A stretch of DNA of 64,000 bases from Ruminococcus sp. NK3A76 (GTDB lineage Bacteria > Bacillota > Clostridia > Oscillospirales > Ruminococcaceae). Positions 43,175 through 51,708 of the stretch are shown here, one piece after another. The translations under genes and the position numbers were made by a program. The notes beneath the pieces are model-generated. The model was not told the origin of the DNA. It did no database searches and saw only the letters and a program-made list of their open reading frames with translations. Location of the stretch: contig NZ_JMMA01000002.1 in the NCBI RefSeq assembly GCF_000686125.1, positions 2,604,001-2,668,000 on the forward strand, written 5' to 3'. Each line of letters starts with the position of its first letter. The stretch's first letter is position 1.

Positions 43175-44836
43175 TTACCTGCTTTTGTGTATCCCTCCTG
43201 TGGGGGAAAGCTCGGCGGTGGTCTTTTTGCCGTTTCGCAGGTATGTAAAGGTCACTGTTCCGTCTTCTGTATCCACATCGCCATGCTTGCAGCCACGAAG
43301 GCTCTTAGCAAGAGCGAGAACACGCTTTTGCTTGTCGCTGTAGGCGGAGATATCGTCAGATGTGAAATATACGCTGCCGAAAAGGTCATTTACTATCGCA
43401 AGTGATTGCTTCTGTATATTTGACAGGCTGTTGCCCTCGTCACGCAGCAGGAAAACATCAGGGTCGTTCAGGAATGCACGCTTGTCGAGCTGGCGGCGGA
43501 ATATGGTGTTCAGCATGGAATTCTTTGTTGACACACGTTCTCTGTGGGTCAGCTGCATGAGCATATTGTCGTTCCAGCTAAGCCCGACATCGCAGCCGAT
43601 GCGGCAGTAATCGACCACGCCGAAGGCCGATGCGAGCGGCACGCCGCAGCCGAGTATCAGCTTGTCACCGCACAGGCGGCGAAGCAGCTGCATAGCGTCA
43701 TTCATCACCTCGCCACGGGTCTTGCCGCCGTGAGGGATAATGCAGGCAGCGTACAGAAAATCGAGCTTGACCATGTCAAAGCCCCATTTATTAAGCACCG
43801 TGTCAAATACCTTTTCAAGATACTCCTGCACATCGGGGTCGTAGATATCGAGCGCAAATGAGCCTGACCAGTTGCAGCCGGCAGGAACGGGTGCGCCGTT
43901 TTTATCCTTAAGCAGCATATCCTTTCTGCGGCGGTAGATATAGGAGTTTCGCTCGCAGACGAACGGTGCGAGCCACAGCCCTGCCATAAGGCCTTTTTCG
44001 TGTATCCTGTCGCAGACATACTTCATGCCGTGGGGGAATTTTTCGGCATTTACCTTCAGCCAGTCGCCGACCCCCTTTTGGAAGCCGTCGTCTATCTGGA
44101 ATATATCCATGCCGCCCTGCGCAGACACTCCTTCAAGATCAAACAGCAGCTTTTCCTCGGTGATGTCCTGATAGTGGCGGTACCAGCTCGTGTAGCCGGA
44201 TATAGGTCTGGCATCACGGCACTTTATCTTTGAAAGCTCAAAGAAGCGGTCAAATACTTCACCCTCGCTGCCGGTGATAACGGCTATGTCAAGAGCTGTG
44301 AAGCTGCCAGTGTAGCGCCTGCCCTCACAGTCTTTCTCGAAGCTGACCTCGCCGTCTGAGGACAGAACTCTTATCAGCGTAAAGCCGTCACGCTCATTGA
44401 GAGAGCCGAAAAGCTGAAAGGTGCTCTCCTCTCTTATATAACCGTAGCTGTAGCCGTGAAAATCCCCTGCCCTGCCTGAGTATGAGGTGAAGTTATAGTC
44501 GCCGTATTTATCGAAGTTATATCTTCGCACGAGCGCTTTGGGGATATGGTCGATACCTGTCATTTTTTCATGTATCTCGTATTCACGGCTGTCCGTCCAC
44601 GATTGATAGCCGTTTATAAACACACGGTCATGCTCGGTGATATGCGCTCTGGCGGTTATTGCGAGCGTGTCGAAGGCTATCCCCTCGCCGTCAGTCTTCG
44701 GGGTCACAAAAAGGCTCACCCTCTCGCCCTCACAAACGAGCCTTGCATCAAAATCCTCTGTGACTATCCTGTCGGAGAACTGATAGCTCATATCGCCTAT
44801 GCGGACAGTTGCATAAAAATCTGTAAGCTGTTTCAT
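43175..44836 (-). CDS. GH36-type alpha-galactosidase
   Basis: 553 residues, no signal peptide, so cytoplasmic. The TIM barrel begins around residue 220 with SGYTSWYRHYQDI and FQIDDGFQ; LMAGLWLAPFVCE, VKLDFLYAA (nucleophile Asp) and the later CRIGCDVGLSWND (acid/base Asp) are GH36 signatures. It should hydrolyse alpha-galactosides such as melibiose or raffinose after import. Shorter than the 700-residue bacterial members. One nucleotide separates it from the symporter gene, so both are in one operon under the TetR-type gene. Confidence 0.88.
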   Translation of the reverse strand: MKQLTDFYATVRIGDMSYQFSDRIVTEDFDARLVCEGERVSLFVTPKTDGEGIAFDTLAITARAHITEHDRVFINGYQSWTDSREYEIHEKMTGIDHIPKALVRRYNFDKYGDYNFTSYSGRAGDFHGYSYGYIREESTFQLFGSLNERDGFTLIRVLSSDGEVSFEKDCEGRRYTGSFTALDIAVITGSEGEVFDRFFELSKIKCRDARPISGYTSWYRHYQDITEEKLLFDLEGVSAQGGMDIFQIDDGFQKGVGDWLKVNAEKFPHGMKYVCDRIHEKGLMAGLWLAPFVCERNSYIYRRRKDMLLKDKNGAPVPAGCNWSGSFALDIYDPDVQEYLEKVFDTVLNKWGFDMVKLDFLYAACIIPHGGKTRGEVMNDAMQLLRRLCGDKLILGCGVPLASAFGVVDYCRIGCDVGLSWNDNMLMQLTHRERVSTKNSMLNTIFRRQLDKRAFLNDPDVFLLRDEGNSLSNIQKQSLAIVNDLFGSVYFTSDDISAYSDKQKRVLALAKSLRGCKHGDVDTEDGTVTFTYLRNGKKTTAELSPTGGIHKSR

Positions 44837-44837
44837 T

Positions 44838-46208
44838 TTACTGCTCCTCCGTTTTCTGCTGTGCGCCCTCTGCTATCACGCCTGTGACCTTCCTCTCATC
44901 GTATGCACCGAGGATAAGGCCGCCGATAAGGCAGAGCGCTGCGGCTGCGGCTGCTGTTATACGAAGCCCGAAGCCGTTCTCGCCTATGCCCTTTATTGAT
45001 GTAAAAAGCACCATAGCGAGCGCCTGACCCATTTTCATGGCAAAGGTGCGTGCTGCAAAGAACATACCCTCTCTGCTTTCACCTGTCTTTATGCCGTCAG
45101 CCTGCGCAACGTCTGCAACGATAGCCTGCGGCAGGATACCGAGCACTGCCATCGGGATAGATGCAAATATCGCTATCATAAGGCCGTTGACCATTTTAGG
45201 CAGGCCGAGCTTGCCGGCAAATGCCGTGAACAGGAACACAAGGCTGAAGAATATAAATGCGCTTATAACGAGCTTTTTCTTGCCGAGCTTTTTGGCCAGG
45301 ATATTTACGGGGGCGTAGAACACAAGGCTCATAGCGGTCATCGTTGCAAAGAGGATAAAGGTCTTGTCTGCATCAAGGCCGATAAGGGTAGTGATATAGA
45401 ATGACAGCCCCGTCTGGAACATAGTGAGTGCCACCCAGTAGAAGATATCCGAATAGACGAACTTGCGAAACTCCTTATTCGAGAATGTCTTTGCAAGGGA
45501 GGCAAAGGCAGGTGTCTCGGAGGGGGTGGTGTCGGCATAGTCGCTTTCCTTTATGGTGAACACAGGCACGAGCATACAAACAGCTGCGACTGCTGCGAGG
45601 ATACCGATAGTTATACGGAAGGAATTTGCATACCCAACACTGTCACGGAAAAAGCCTGCGATATTGGGGACAAGGTAGGAAAATGCAGTACCCATAAAGA
45701 ATGTTACGGAAATGTAGGTCGAGACATTTATCCTGTCCTTGGGGTCTTTGCCAAGCTCGGGGAGCAGGGCGTTATACGGGGTGCAGTAGATAGTCATAAA
45801 GAGGTAGAAAAGCAGCAGTGTCACAAGCAGCATACCGTTATTTACCCACGAGACTTCGCTTACCGGGGAGACAAATATCAGCACTGTGACTGCCGCAAAT
45901 GGCACGGCGATAGCTCTCATAAAGGGTATGCGCCTGCCGTCCTTATGCCTGCATCTGTCTGACTTTGATGCGATATACGGGTCTGTCACAGCATCAAAGA
46001 GCCTGCCGATAGCGGTGATGATGCCGATAACGGTTAGGCCTAAGAATATACTTCCCTGCGTGATAAAGAGCTTCTGCCCGGCATCTGTTTCGCTGCTCTC
46101 GGGCATATAGAAAAACACCAGCCAGTTTGACACGATACCGGAGAGCATACTCCAGCCGAGCTGGCCTATGGCAAACTGCCACAGAACTTTATTTGTTACC
46201 TTTTTCAT
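44838..46208 (-). CDS. GPH-family sugar:cation symporter
   Basis: 456 residues, about twelve membrane helices. GPH features: DAVTDPYIASKSDRCRHKDG after helix 2, RRIPFMRAIAVPFAA, and YTNAL-like YCTPYNALLPELGKDPKDR. Related to the melibiose carrier MelB, consistent with the alpha-galactosidase next door. Preceded by the TetR gene (28-bp gap). Confidence 0.9.
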   Translation of the reverse strand: MKKVTNKVLWQFAIGQLGWSMLSGIVSNWLVFFYMPESSETDAGQKLFITQGSIFLGLTVIGIITAIGRLFDAVTDPYIASKSDRCRHKDGRRIPFMRAIAVPFAAVTVLIFVSPVSEVSWVNNGMLLVTLLLFYLFMTIYCTPYNALLPELGKDPKDRINVSTYISVTFFMGTAFSYLVPNIAGFFRDSVGYANSFRITIGILAAVAAVCMLVPVFTIKESDYADTTPSETPAFASLAKTFSNKEFRKFVYSDIFYWVALTMFQTGLSFYITTLIGLDADKTFILFATMTAMSLVFYAPVNILAKKLGKKKLVISAFIFFSLVFLFTAFAGKLGLPKMVNGLMIAIFASIPMAVLGILPQAIVADVAQADGIKTGESREGMFFAARTFAMKMGQALAMVLFTSIKGIGENGFGLRITAAAAAALCLIGGLILGAYDERKVTGVIAEGAQQKTEEQ

Positions 46209-46236
46209 AGCACACCTCCTGTAATAGCTTACCCTG

Positions 46237-46875
46237 CTATGCCTTTATATAGGCAAGCGCCATATCCACCATGAACCGCAGCTCGTGCTCGCCGCCGGCG
46301 TCCGACTCGAACACCTTGCCACGGGAGAATTTCTCGCTCATGAGCATAAGTGCGTGGGTGACGGATACATACACAAGCCCGAAGTCGATATCAGGCTTTG
46401 TCGTGCCGTCCTTAACGCCGTCACGGTAGGCTGTTTCAAAGAGCGGATAGAAATCAAGCACGCTCCTCTCATACTCGCTGAGCGCCTCGGGGCTTATTTT
46501 TTCATTGACTGCAAAGCGGTCAAAGCTGTCAACAAACCGCAGGAAATCCTGGTGCGAGATATAGAGCACCCGAAAGACCTTCATCAGCTCGCAAAGCCTG
46601 TCGTAGCCGCTTTTATCTAAAAAATAGGGGCTTTCAAACACGCCGTCGAACAGCGCCCTTATCCTGCCCCACAGCACAGCGCCGGCCTTAGCGACGATAT
46701 CGCCCTTTGTGCCGAAGTAGCGGTAGAGCGAGGCCACGCCGATACCGCATTTTTCAGCGATATCAGTCATCTTGATATCCTCGACATTGCCCTGCAAAAG
46801 GAGCTCTGCCGCCGCTTCTACCGCTTCATTCATACGGTCATTTTTCGCATTTTCAATAATTTTTTTATATTCCAC
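46237..46875 (-). CDS. TetR/AcrR-family regulator
   Basis: 212 residues. HTH in the first 55 residues: VEDIKMTDIAEKCGIGVASL and YRYFGTKGDIVAKAG; the rest is the helical ligand domain. First gene of the alpha-galactosidase operon, downstream of a 41-bp inverted repeat that overlaps its promoter, so it probably represses its own operon and responds to a sugar or derivative. Confidence 0.9.
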   Translation of the reverse strand: MEYKKIIENAKNDRMNEAVEAAAELLLQGNVEDIKMTDIAEKCGIGVASLYRYFGTKGDIVAKAGAVLWGRIRALFDGVFESPYFLDKSGYDRLCELMKVFRVLYISHQDFLRFVDSFDRFAVNEKISPEALSEYERSVLDFYPLFETAYRDGVKDGTTKPDIDFGLVYVSVTHALMLMSEKFSRGKVFESDAGGEHELRFMVDMALAYIKA

Positions 46876-46893
46876 TTGACAAACGCTCCTTTT

Positions 46894-46952
46894 TGTGATA
46901 GACTTACTATCAGTATGATATATATACTATCACACTTTTCCGAAAAAGTCAA
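46894..46952 (-). promoter_or_regulatory. Promoter and probable TetR operator
   Basis: Minus-strand TTGACT (46947-46952) and TAGTAT (46924-46929), 17-bp spacer. The inverted repeat TGTGATAG (46894-46901) / CTATCACA (46927-46934), with an inner AGTAT/ATACT pair, overlaps the -10 box. Confidence 0.65.
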
Positions 46953-47039
46953 GAGTTTATGAAAAAAATTAACACCTCGGTCAACTCGGCAACTATTTTT
47001 TTAGGTAAAACGCATCAAACCGAAGGGGTTTGAGGGCGC

Positions 47040-47465
47040 AAGAGCCCCCCCTATTTCAGGTAACAGGTAACAGGTTACAGGTAACAGGTATGGTGTCGGC
47101 TTACGCCGACGAATGCCCATTCGGGCAGAGCCGCCGAAGGCGGCGAACCGAAGGGTCGAGGGGCGACCGGAAAGCCCCTCGTGTACCCTATGGGAGCGAG
47201 AAAGCGACCTTGAAGGAACGCACCCGAACATATCAGCTCACGGCGAGAACTTTGCTTTTTCCTACGCTACGAATAGGGGGGCTTTCCGGTCGCCCCCCTG
47301 CGTCAGCGAAGCTGCCGCTCACCCCCTTCGGGTGCATATCCTACGATTTAGCTGAAACCGTCAGGTCGGAACGGCCGAATGGCCATCCGTCGGCGCCAGC
47401 CGACACCACAATTATGCATTATGCATTGTAAAAGCATTATGCATTAAAAAAGTATTATGCATTCA
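47040..47465. repeat. Mosaic intergenic repeat cluster, copy 12
   Basis: CAGGTAA heptamers, hairpin GTCGGC-TTAC-GCCGAC, palindrome TGCCCATTCGGGCA, hairpin GCCGCC/GGCGGC, the large element (47148-47331), palindrome GGCCGAATGGCC, GTCGGCGCCAGCCGAC, then ATGCATTATGCAT octamers. Order is mirrored around the large element. Confidence 0.88.
47148..47331 (+). repeat. Large dispersed element (LE), copy b
   Basis: 184 bp, same orientation as copy a: CCGAAGGG, arm GGGGCGACCGGAAAGCCCC, core with TTGAAGG, CAGCTCA and CCTACGCTACG, arm GGGGGCTTTCCGGTCGCCCCC, CCCTTCGG. Confidence 0.9.
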
Positions 47466-47515
47466 TTATCACCTGTCCCCAAACAGGATGTCTGTTATCA
47501 GAAAGGAGCACTGCT

Positions 47516-48967
47516 ATGTACGACGCAACAAACATTTTTGGCAACGAGATGAGCAAAAAGGACTGCCGCAAGGCTGAGAGCAACAAGCGAAAGCTCGCTA
47601 AAAAGCACGGCGATGACAGCGAGAAGATATACCACCTCAGAGCAGAGGAAAACCCGACTATCGGCAGCACGCTCGGCGTGAAAACGCTTGTGATGAGTGA
47701 CTCGCCCCTTGAAATCGACAAGTCAAGCTCTGTTATAATAGGTAATATCAGAATGGGCTTCGGCCATTACAGGATATCTATGGCTCTGGCTTCGGCGGCT
47801 CACGCTATGGGCTACACCCCCTACTGGCTCGACCTAAACTCCTTTGAGGGAACGGCGGCTACAAACATTATCTCGGCGCAGAATGAGCTGTATTCGCTCG
47901 GCTCACGCATTTCGCAAAAGAGCTTTCTTTTCAACAAGCTGGTGTGGGAGCCGGTGAACACCGAGCTGTTTCGCCGCCTTGCATACAACTGCTCCGACCA
48001 GATGATGACTTCCCTTATGACCGGGCTGTACGCCGACCTGCCGAAGGACATTCCCTTTGTCGCAGCACACGCATGGCCTGCACAGGCGGCTGTCCACGCA
48101 GGGCTTACAAATGTTGTCAATGCGATCCCCGACAACTGGCCTATGGCGCTGCACCTGTCGGAGGGGGCTATACACACGGTACAGACACAGAGCTCATACA
48201 TGGGCTACAAGGTGCTGCGCGGCATGGACAAAAAGCGCCTGCTGCGCCCCATGCCCGAGGGAAGCGTTAAATACACAGGCCACTACATCGACCACGAGCT
48301 CGTATCAAACATCGGTGCTGACAACGCACGCAGGCAGGCCAGAGCAGCATCGGGCAAAGCAAAGAGATACCTGCTCACCATAGGCGGTGCAGGCGCACAG
48401 CAGGAGATATTCGTATCTATCATAAGGCAGCTGCTCCCCTATATAAAGAAAAACAAAGCCGCCCTCTTTGTAAACCTCGGCGACCACAAGGACGCATGGG
48501 AAAACATAAGAAAGCAGCTTCCTGACATAGGCAGTCTTATCCACGAGCACTACGACAACTTTACTGAGACGAGCGAGTTTGCAGAGAATGCGCTTGACAG
48601 TGATGTGAGCGGCATACACATATTCTTCCACAAGGACATATTCGCAGCAGTTTACTCGACAAATCTGCTGATGCGTGCCTGTGATGTACTGATAACCAAG
48701 CCCAGCGAGCTTGCCTTCTACCCCGTGCCCAAGCTGATGATAAAGCGTGTAGGCGGTCACGAAGCGTGGGGTGCTATCCGTGCTGCCGAGATAGGCGACG
48801 GCACCTTTGAATGCGACACCCCGAGAGACATCACGACGATGCTGCGTTCATTACAGAAGACCGACGAGCTGACAGGCTTCATGCGAGAGAGCATTATCGC
48901 CGCCGACAAGGCCGGCGTTTATGGCGGCGCATACAAGGCGGTAGAGCTGGCGGTGGGCAACAGATAA
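47516..48967 (+). CDS. GT-B-like protein of the MGDG-synthase/MurG type (tentative)
   Basis: 483 residues, soluble. After a charged N-terminus (to about 75) comes NIRMGFGHYRISMALASAA, resembling the glycine-rich nucleotide-sugar or acceptor loop of MurG and MGDG synthases. The C-terminal half has RYLLTIGGAGAQQEIF and VLITKPSELAFYPVPKLMIK, similar to the GT28 donor-binding region. I cannot name the substrate; lipid or polysaccharide glycosylation is a guess. AAAGGAG precedes the ATG. It is alone between two repeat clusters that each hold a large element, in opposite orientations. Confidence 0.65.
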   Translation: MYDATNIFGNEMSKKDCRKAESNKRKLAKKHGDDSEKIYHLRAEENPTIGSTLGVKTLVMSDSPLEIDKSSSVIIGNIRMGFGHYRISMALASAAHAMGYTPYWLDLNSFEGTAATNIISAQNELYSLGSRISQKSFLFNKLVWEPVNTELFRRLAYNCSDQMMTSLMTGLYADLPKDIPFVAAHAWPAQAAVHAGLTNVVNAIPDNWPMALHLSEGAIHTVQTQSSYMGYKVLRGMDKKRLLRPMPEGSVKYTGHYIDHELVSNIGADNARRQARAASGKAKRYLLTIGGAGAQQEIFVSIIRQLLPYIKKNKAALFVNLGDHKDAWENIRKQLPDIGSLIHEHYDNFTETSEFAENALDSDVSGIHIFFHKDIFAAVYSTNLLMRACDVLITKPSELAFYPVPKLMIKRVGGHEAWGAIRAAEIGDGTFECDTPRDITTMLRSLQKTDELTGFMRESIIAADKAGVYGGAYKAVELAVGNR

Positions 48968-49512
48968 CAGTTAGGAGTTAACAGTTATCAGTTTACAGTT
49001 AACAGTTGAGGTGTCGGCTTACGCCGATTTATGGCCATTCGGCCAGGAACGCTGCGCTCAGTGAAGAGTGAAGAGTGAATAGTGAATAGTGAATAGTTGT
49101 GGTGCGGCAAAGCCGCTTATGCCCATTCGGGCAATATGGAGCTGAGGAAAGGCAAGTCCGAAGGGGGTGGCGAAGGCGAAGCCGGAGCAGGGGGGCGACC
49201 GGAAAGCCCCCCTACCGTAGCGTAGGAATAAGCAAAGCTCTCGCCGTGAGCTGAAACGTCAGGGTGCTTTCCTTCAAGGGAACGCTCTCGTTACCAAGGG
49301 GGTACACGAGGGGCTTTCGAGCCGGCTTTGTCGGCTCATGCGCCACCTCGACCCTTCGGAATGTCGCCTTACGCTATACTGTCGGAAAGGAACGCCCGAA
49401 TGGGCATCTCGTCGGCGTAAGCCGACACCACAACTGTTACCTGTTACCTGTTAACTGTTAACTGACCAAGCGCCGCACCTGCATTATGCATTCTTAATTA
49501 TGCATTATATTA
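48966..49512. repeat. Mosaic intergenic repeat cluster, copy 13
   Basis: CAGTTAA heptamers, GTCGGC-TTAC-GCCGA hairpin, palindrome GGCCATTCGGCC, GAATAGT heptamers, GCGGCAAAGCCGC, palindrome TGCCCATTCGGGCA, the large element reversed (49158-49359), GCCCGAATGGGC, GTCGGCGTAAGCCGAC, TTACCTG/TTAACTG heptamers and octamers. Confidence 0.88.
49158..49359 (-). repeat. Large dispersed element (LE), copy c
   Basis: 202 bp, reversed relative to copies a and b. One arm GGGGGCGACCGGAAAGCCCCC is intact. The other arm is altered: after GAGGGGCTTTC it contains GAGCCGG-CTTTG-TCGGCTC, a different hairpin, before CTCGACCCTTCGG. Confidence 0.88.
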
Positions 49513-49526
49513 TGCATTATATGAAA

Positions 49527-49563
49527 AGGCCGCTGTGCGTTATCTTTCTCGCATCAGCGGTCT
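49527..49563 (-). terminator. Terminator of nrdR
   Basis: Minus-strand ACCGCTGATGCG / CGCACAGCGGCC hairpin with a 10-nt loop and a TTTTC tail. Confidence 0.8.
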
Positions 49564-49578
49564 TCGTTTTGCTGTATA

Positions 49579-50025
49579 TTACTTTTCGGATAATTCTGTG
49601 ATTATCTGTACAAAGGAATCAACGTCGTTGAAGTCCTTGTAAACAGAGGCGAAGCGGACGTATGCCACAAGGTCGAGCTCCTTAAGGCCTGCGAGCACTC
49701 TGTCGCCTATCTCACTGGTCGTAGTCTCGGTGAGCATACGGTTTGCGTAGTAGTTCTCGATGTTGTCAACAAGCTCGTTGAGCTGGTCAACACTTACCGG
49801 ACGCTTTTTGATAGCGCTCTGTATGCCCTTGATGAGCTTTTCCCGATCAAACGGCTCAAAGCTGCCATCACGCTTGTCCACCATAAGTGCAGGCTTTTCT
49901 ATGACCTCGTAGGTCGTAAAGCGCTTGCCGCACTGGCTGCATTCACGCCTGCGGCGCTTTTTCCCCTCACTCGGACGGGAATCTATTACTTTTGTATCCT
50001 CATATCCGCAAAACGGGCATTTCAT
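49579..50025 (-). CDS. nrdR: Transcriptional repressor NrdR
   Basis: 148 residues. N-terminal zinc ribbon (Cys3, Cys6, Cys29, Cys32 in MKCPFCGYED and RECSQCGKRF) and an ATP-cone (EKPALMVDKRDGSFEPFD). NrdR binds ATP/dATP and represses ribonucleotide reductase genes. Typical length. GGAGGCAATG precedes the start. No nrd gene is nearby. Confidence 0.97.
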   Translation of the reverse strand: MKCPFCGYEDTKVIDSRPSEGKKRRRRECSQCGKRFTTYEVIEKPALMVDKRDGSFEPFDREKLIKGIQSAIKKRPVSVDQLNELVDNIENYYANRMLTETTTSEIGDRVLAGLKELDLVAYVRFASVYKDFNDVDSFVQIITELSEK

Positions 50026-50049
50026 AGCATTGCCTCCACTTCTTTATAT

Positions 50050-50102
50050 AGTTTACAGTGAACAGTTATCAGTTAACAGTTAAGGTGTGCGGCTGCGCCG
50101 CA
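50050..50102. repeat. Mosaic intergenic repeat, copy 14 (short)
   Basis: CAGTTAA-like heptamers and the hairpin TGCGGC-TGC-GCCGCA only; the CATTCG palindrome is missing. The 90 bp after it show nothing recognisable. Confidence 0.75.
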
Positions 50103-50192
50103 CGGATCTTAAATGATCTTTCTTCTCACAAACGGTGCGATGAACACGATACCAAACGAGTCGAAAACAGCGCACATCTGTCGCATTATTGA

Positions 50193-50795
50193 TTATACAA
50201 GCTCCTTCTTGATAGCTGCAAGAAGCTCATCGTAAGTCTCGTAAGCCGGGATATCAGGGTACTCAGCCTTGATAGCGTCTGTGCTCTTGAAAAGGAAGCC
50301 GGCCTTGCTTGCCTGGATCATACCGAGGTCGTTATGGCTGTCGCCGCTTGCTATAGTCTCAAGGCCTGCCGACTGGAGAGCCTTAACGGTCGTATACTTA
50401 CTCTTTTCGCAGCGCATCTTATAGCCTGTTATCTCGCCGTTATCAGCAACTTCAAGGCTGTTGCAGAAGATAGTCGGGTAGCCGAGCTTCTTCATAAGAG
50501 GGCCTGCGAACTGCTCGAATGTATCAGAAAGGATAAGCACCTGGCAGATACTTCTGAGCTCATCCAAAAACTCCTTAGCGCCGGGCATAGGGTCTATCTT
50601 AGCGATAGTTTCCTGTATCTCCTTAAGGCCCAGGCCGTGTTCTTTAAGGATACCTATACGGTAGTTCATGAGCTTATCGTAGTCAGGCTCATCACGGGTA
50701 GTTCTCTTAAGCTCAGGGATACCTGTTTCCTCAGCGAAAGCTATCCAAATCTCAGGCACCAATACGCCTTCGAGGTCAAGACAAGTTACATACAT
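50193..50795 (-). CDS. thrH: Phosphoserine phosphatase / homoserine phosphotransferase ThrH
   Basis: 200 residues from ATG at 50795 with GGAGG 8 nt upstream. HAD motif I is CLDLEGVLVPE (DxE instead of DxD, typical of ThrH), then LILSDTFEQF and SGDSHNDLGMI. It dephosphorylates phosphoserine and can transfer phosphate to homoserine. Monocistronic with a perfect promoter. Confidence 0.93.
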   Translation of the reverse strand: MYVTCLDLEGVLVPEIWIAFAEETGIPELKRTTRDEPDYDKLMNYRIGILKEHGLGLKEIQETIAKIDPMPGAKEFLDELRSICQVLILSDTFEQFAGPLMKKLGYPTIFCNSLEVADNGEITGYKMRCEKSKYTTVKALQSAGLETIASGDSHNDLGMIQASKAGFLFKSTDAIKAEYPDIPAYETYDELLAAIKKELV

Positions 50796-50832
50796 AATTG
50801 ATTCCTCCATCAATATATTTATTTACTTGTTA

Positions 50833-50861
50833 ATTATATCACAAGGAAACGGATTTGTCAA
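50833..50861 (-). promoter_or_regulatory. Promoter of thrH
   Basis: Minus-strand TTGACA (50856-50861) and TATAAT (50833-50838), 17-bp spacer, perfect consensus. Confidence 0.85.
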
Positions 50862-51024
50862 TTATTTGTCGAAAAAAATGTACAGATTTTTTGAATTTTC
50901 TTATCACAAGGAGCATAAGGCTTAACAAAAGTCGCTTCTGAACAGTATTTTGTACAGAAAGCGGCGAGTTGGAAGATATGGAGCGAAGGGGGTGCAGAGG
51001 CGACCGCAAAGCCCCACTTTTTCA

Positions 51025-51430
51025 GGTAACAGGTGCTTTTTCAATGCATAATGCATAATGCATAATGCATAATTGAGGTGCGCCTGACGGCGCTTATTGC
51101 AAGTTTCGCTTTGCGAAACTTGGCTGTGAAGCGCAAGCAGACGAGCCCCATATCGGGCAATATGTGACCGAGGAACGGCAATTCCGAAGGGGTAGTCTTC
51201 TTCTTCGTCGTCCTTGTCGTAAGTGTCAGGATATCCCCGAAGGGGGTGGCGCAGGCGAAGCCGAAGCAGGGGGGCAACCGGAAAGCCCCCCTACCGTAGC
51301 GTAAGATAAGTGAGAGACTACCCTTGAAGCTATTTTATGGGAGAGGTTTTCCTTCAAGGCCACTCTCTCGCTCCCCTGGGGGTACAGGGAGGGGCGCACA
51401 CGCCCCTCGACCCCTCTTATGCCGCCTTCG
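51025..51430. repeat. Mosaic intergenic repeat cluster, copy 15
   Basis: A CAGGTAA unit, ATGCATA octamers, hairpin GCGCC/GGCGC, CCCATATCGGG palindrome and the large element reversed (51237-51416). From 51420 to 51660 the sequence holds GCCGCCTTCGGCGGC and other GC-rich short palindromes but no gene. Confidence 0.85.
51237..51416 (-). repeat. Large dispersed element (LE), copy d
   Basis: 180 bp, reversed. One arm reads GGGGGCAACCGGAAAGCCCCC (one change from the others); the other arm is replaced by GGGGCGCACACGCCCC, again an inverted repeat. Core has CCTTCAAGG. Confidence 0.85.
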
Positions 51431-51677
51431 GCGGCGGCCGCAAATGCGGTCGCTTCGTGCCTTCGGCACGGCTCACCTGTTTGCGGCGTGGGCGGCGAAC
51501 AGTATTCGTTCCGGAATTGGTTTTGAGGCTCGGAGTGCGTGCGGTTTCTTCACTGTGTTCGCCGCCCGGTCGGCTCCGCCGATGTGGGGCCAGCCCCACA
51601 CCCTGCAAACTTTTTTTGAGGAAAAAAGTTTGACAAAAAACCTTTTTACCCCTTATTCTCCCCCGGTAACGCAAAAA

Positions 51678-51702
51678 CCCCGGAGTTTTCTTTTCTCCGG
51701 GG
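51678..51702 (-). terminator. Terminator of the sugar transferase gene
   Basis: CCCCGGAG / CTCCGGGG, 8 bp with a 9-nt loop; T5 tail on the minus strand. Confidence 0.93.
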
Positions 51703-51708
51703 TACATC

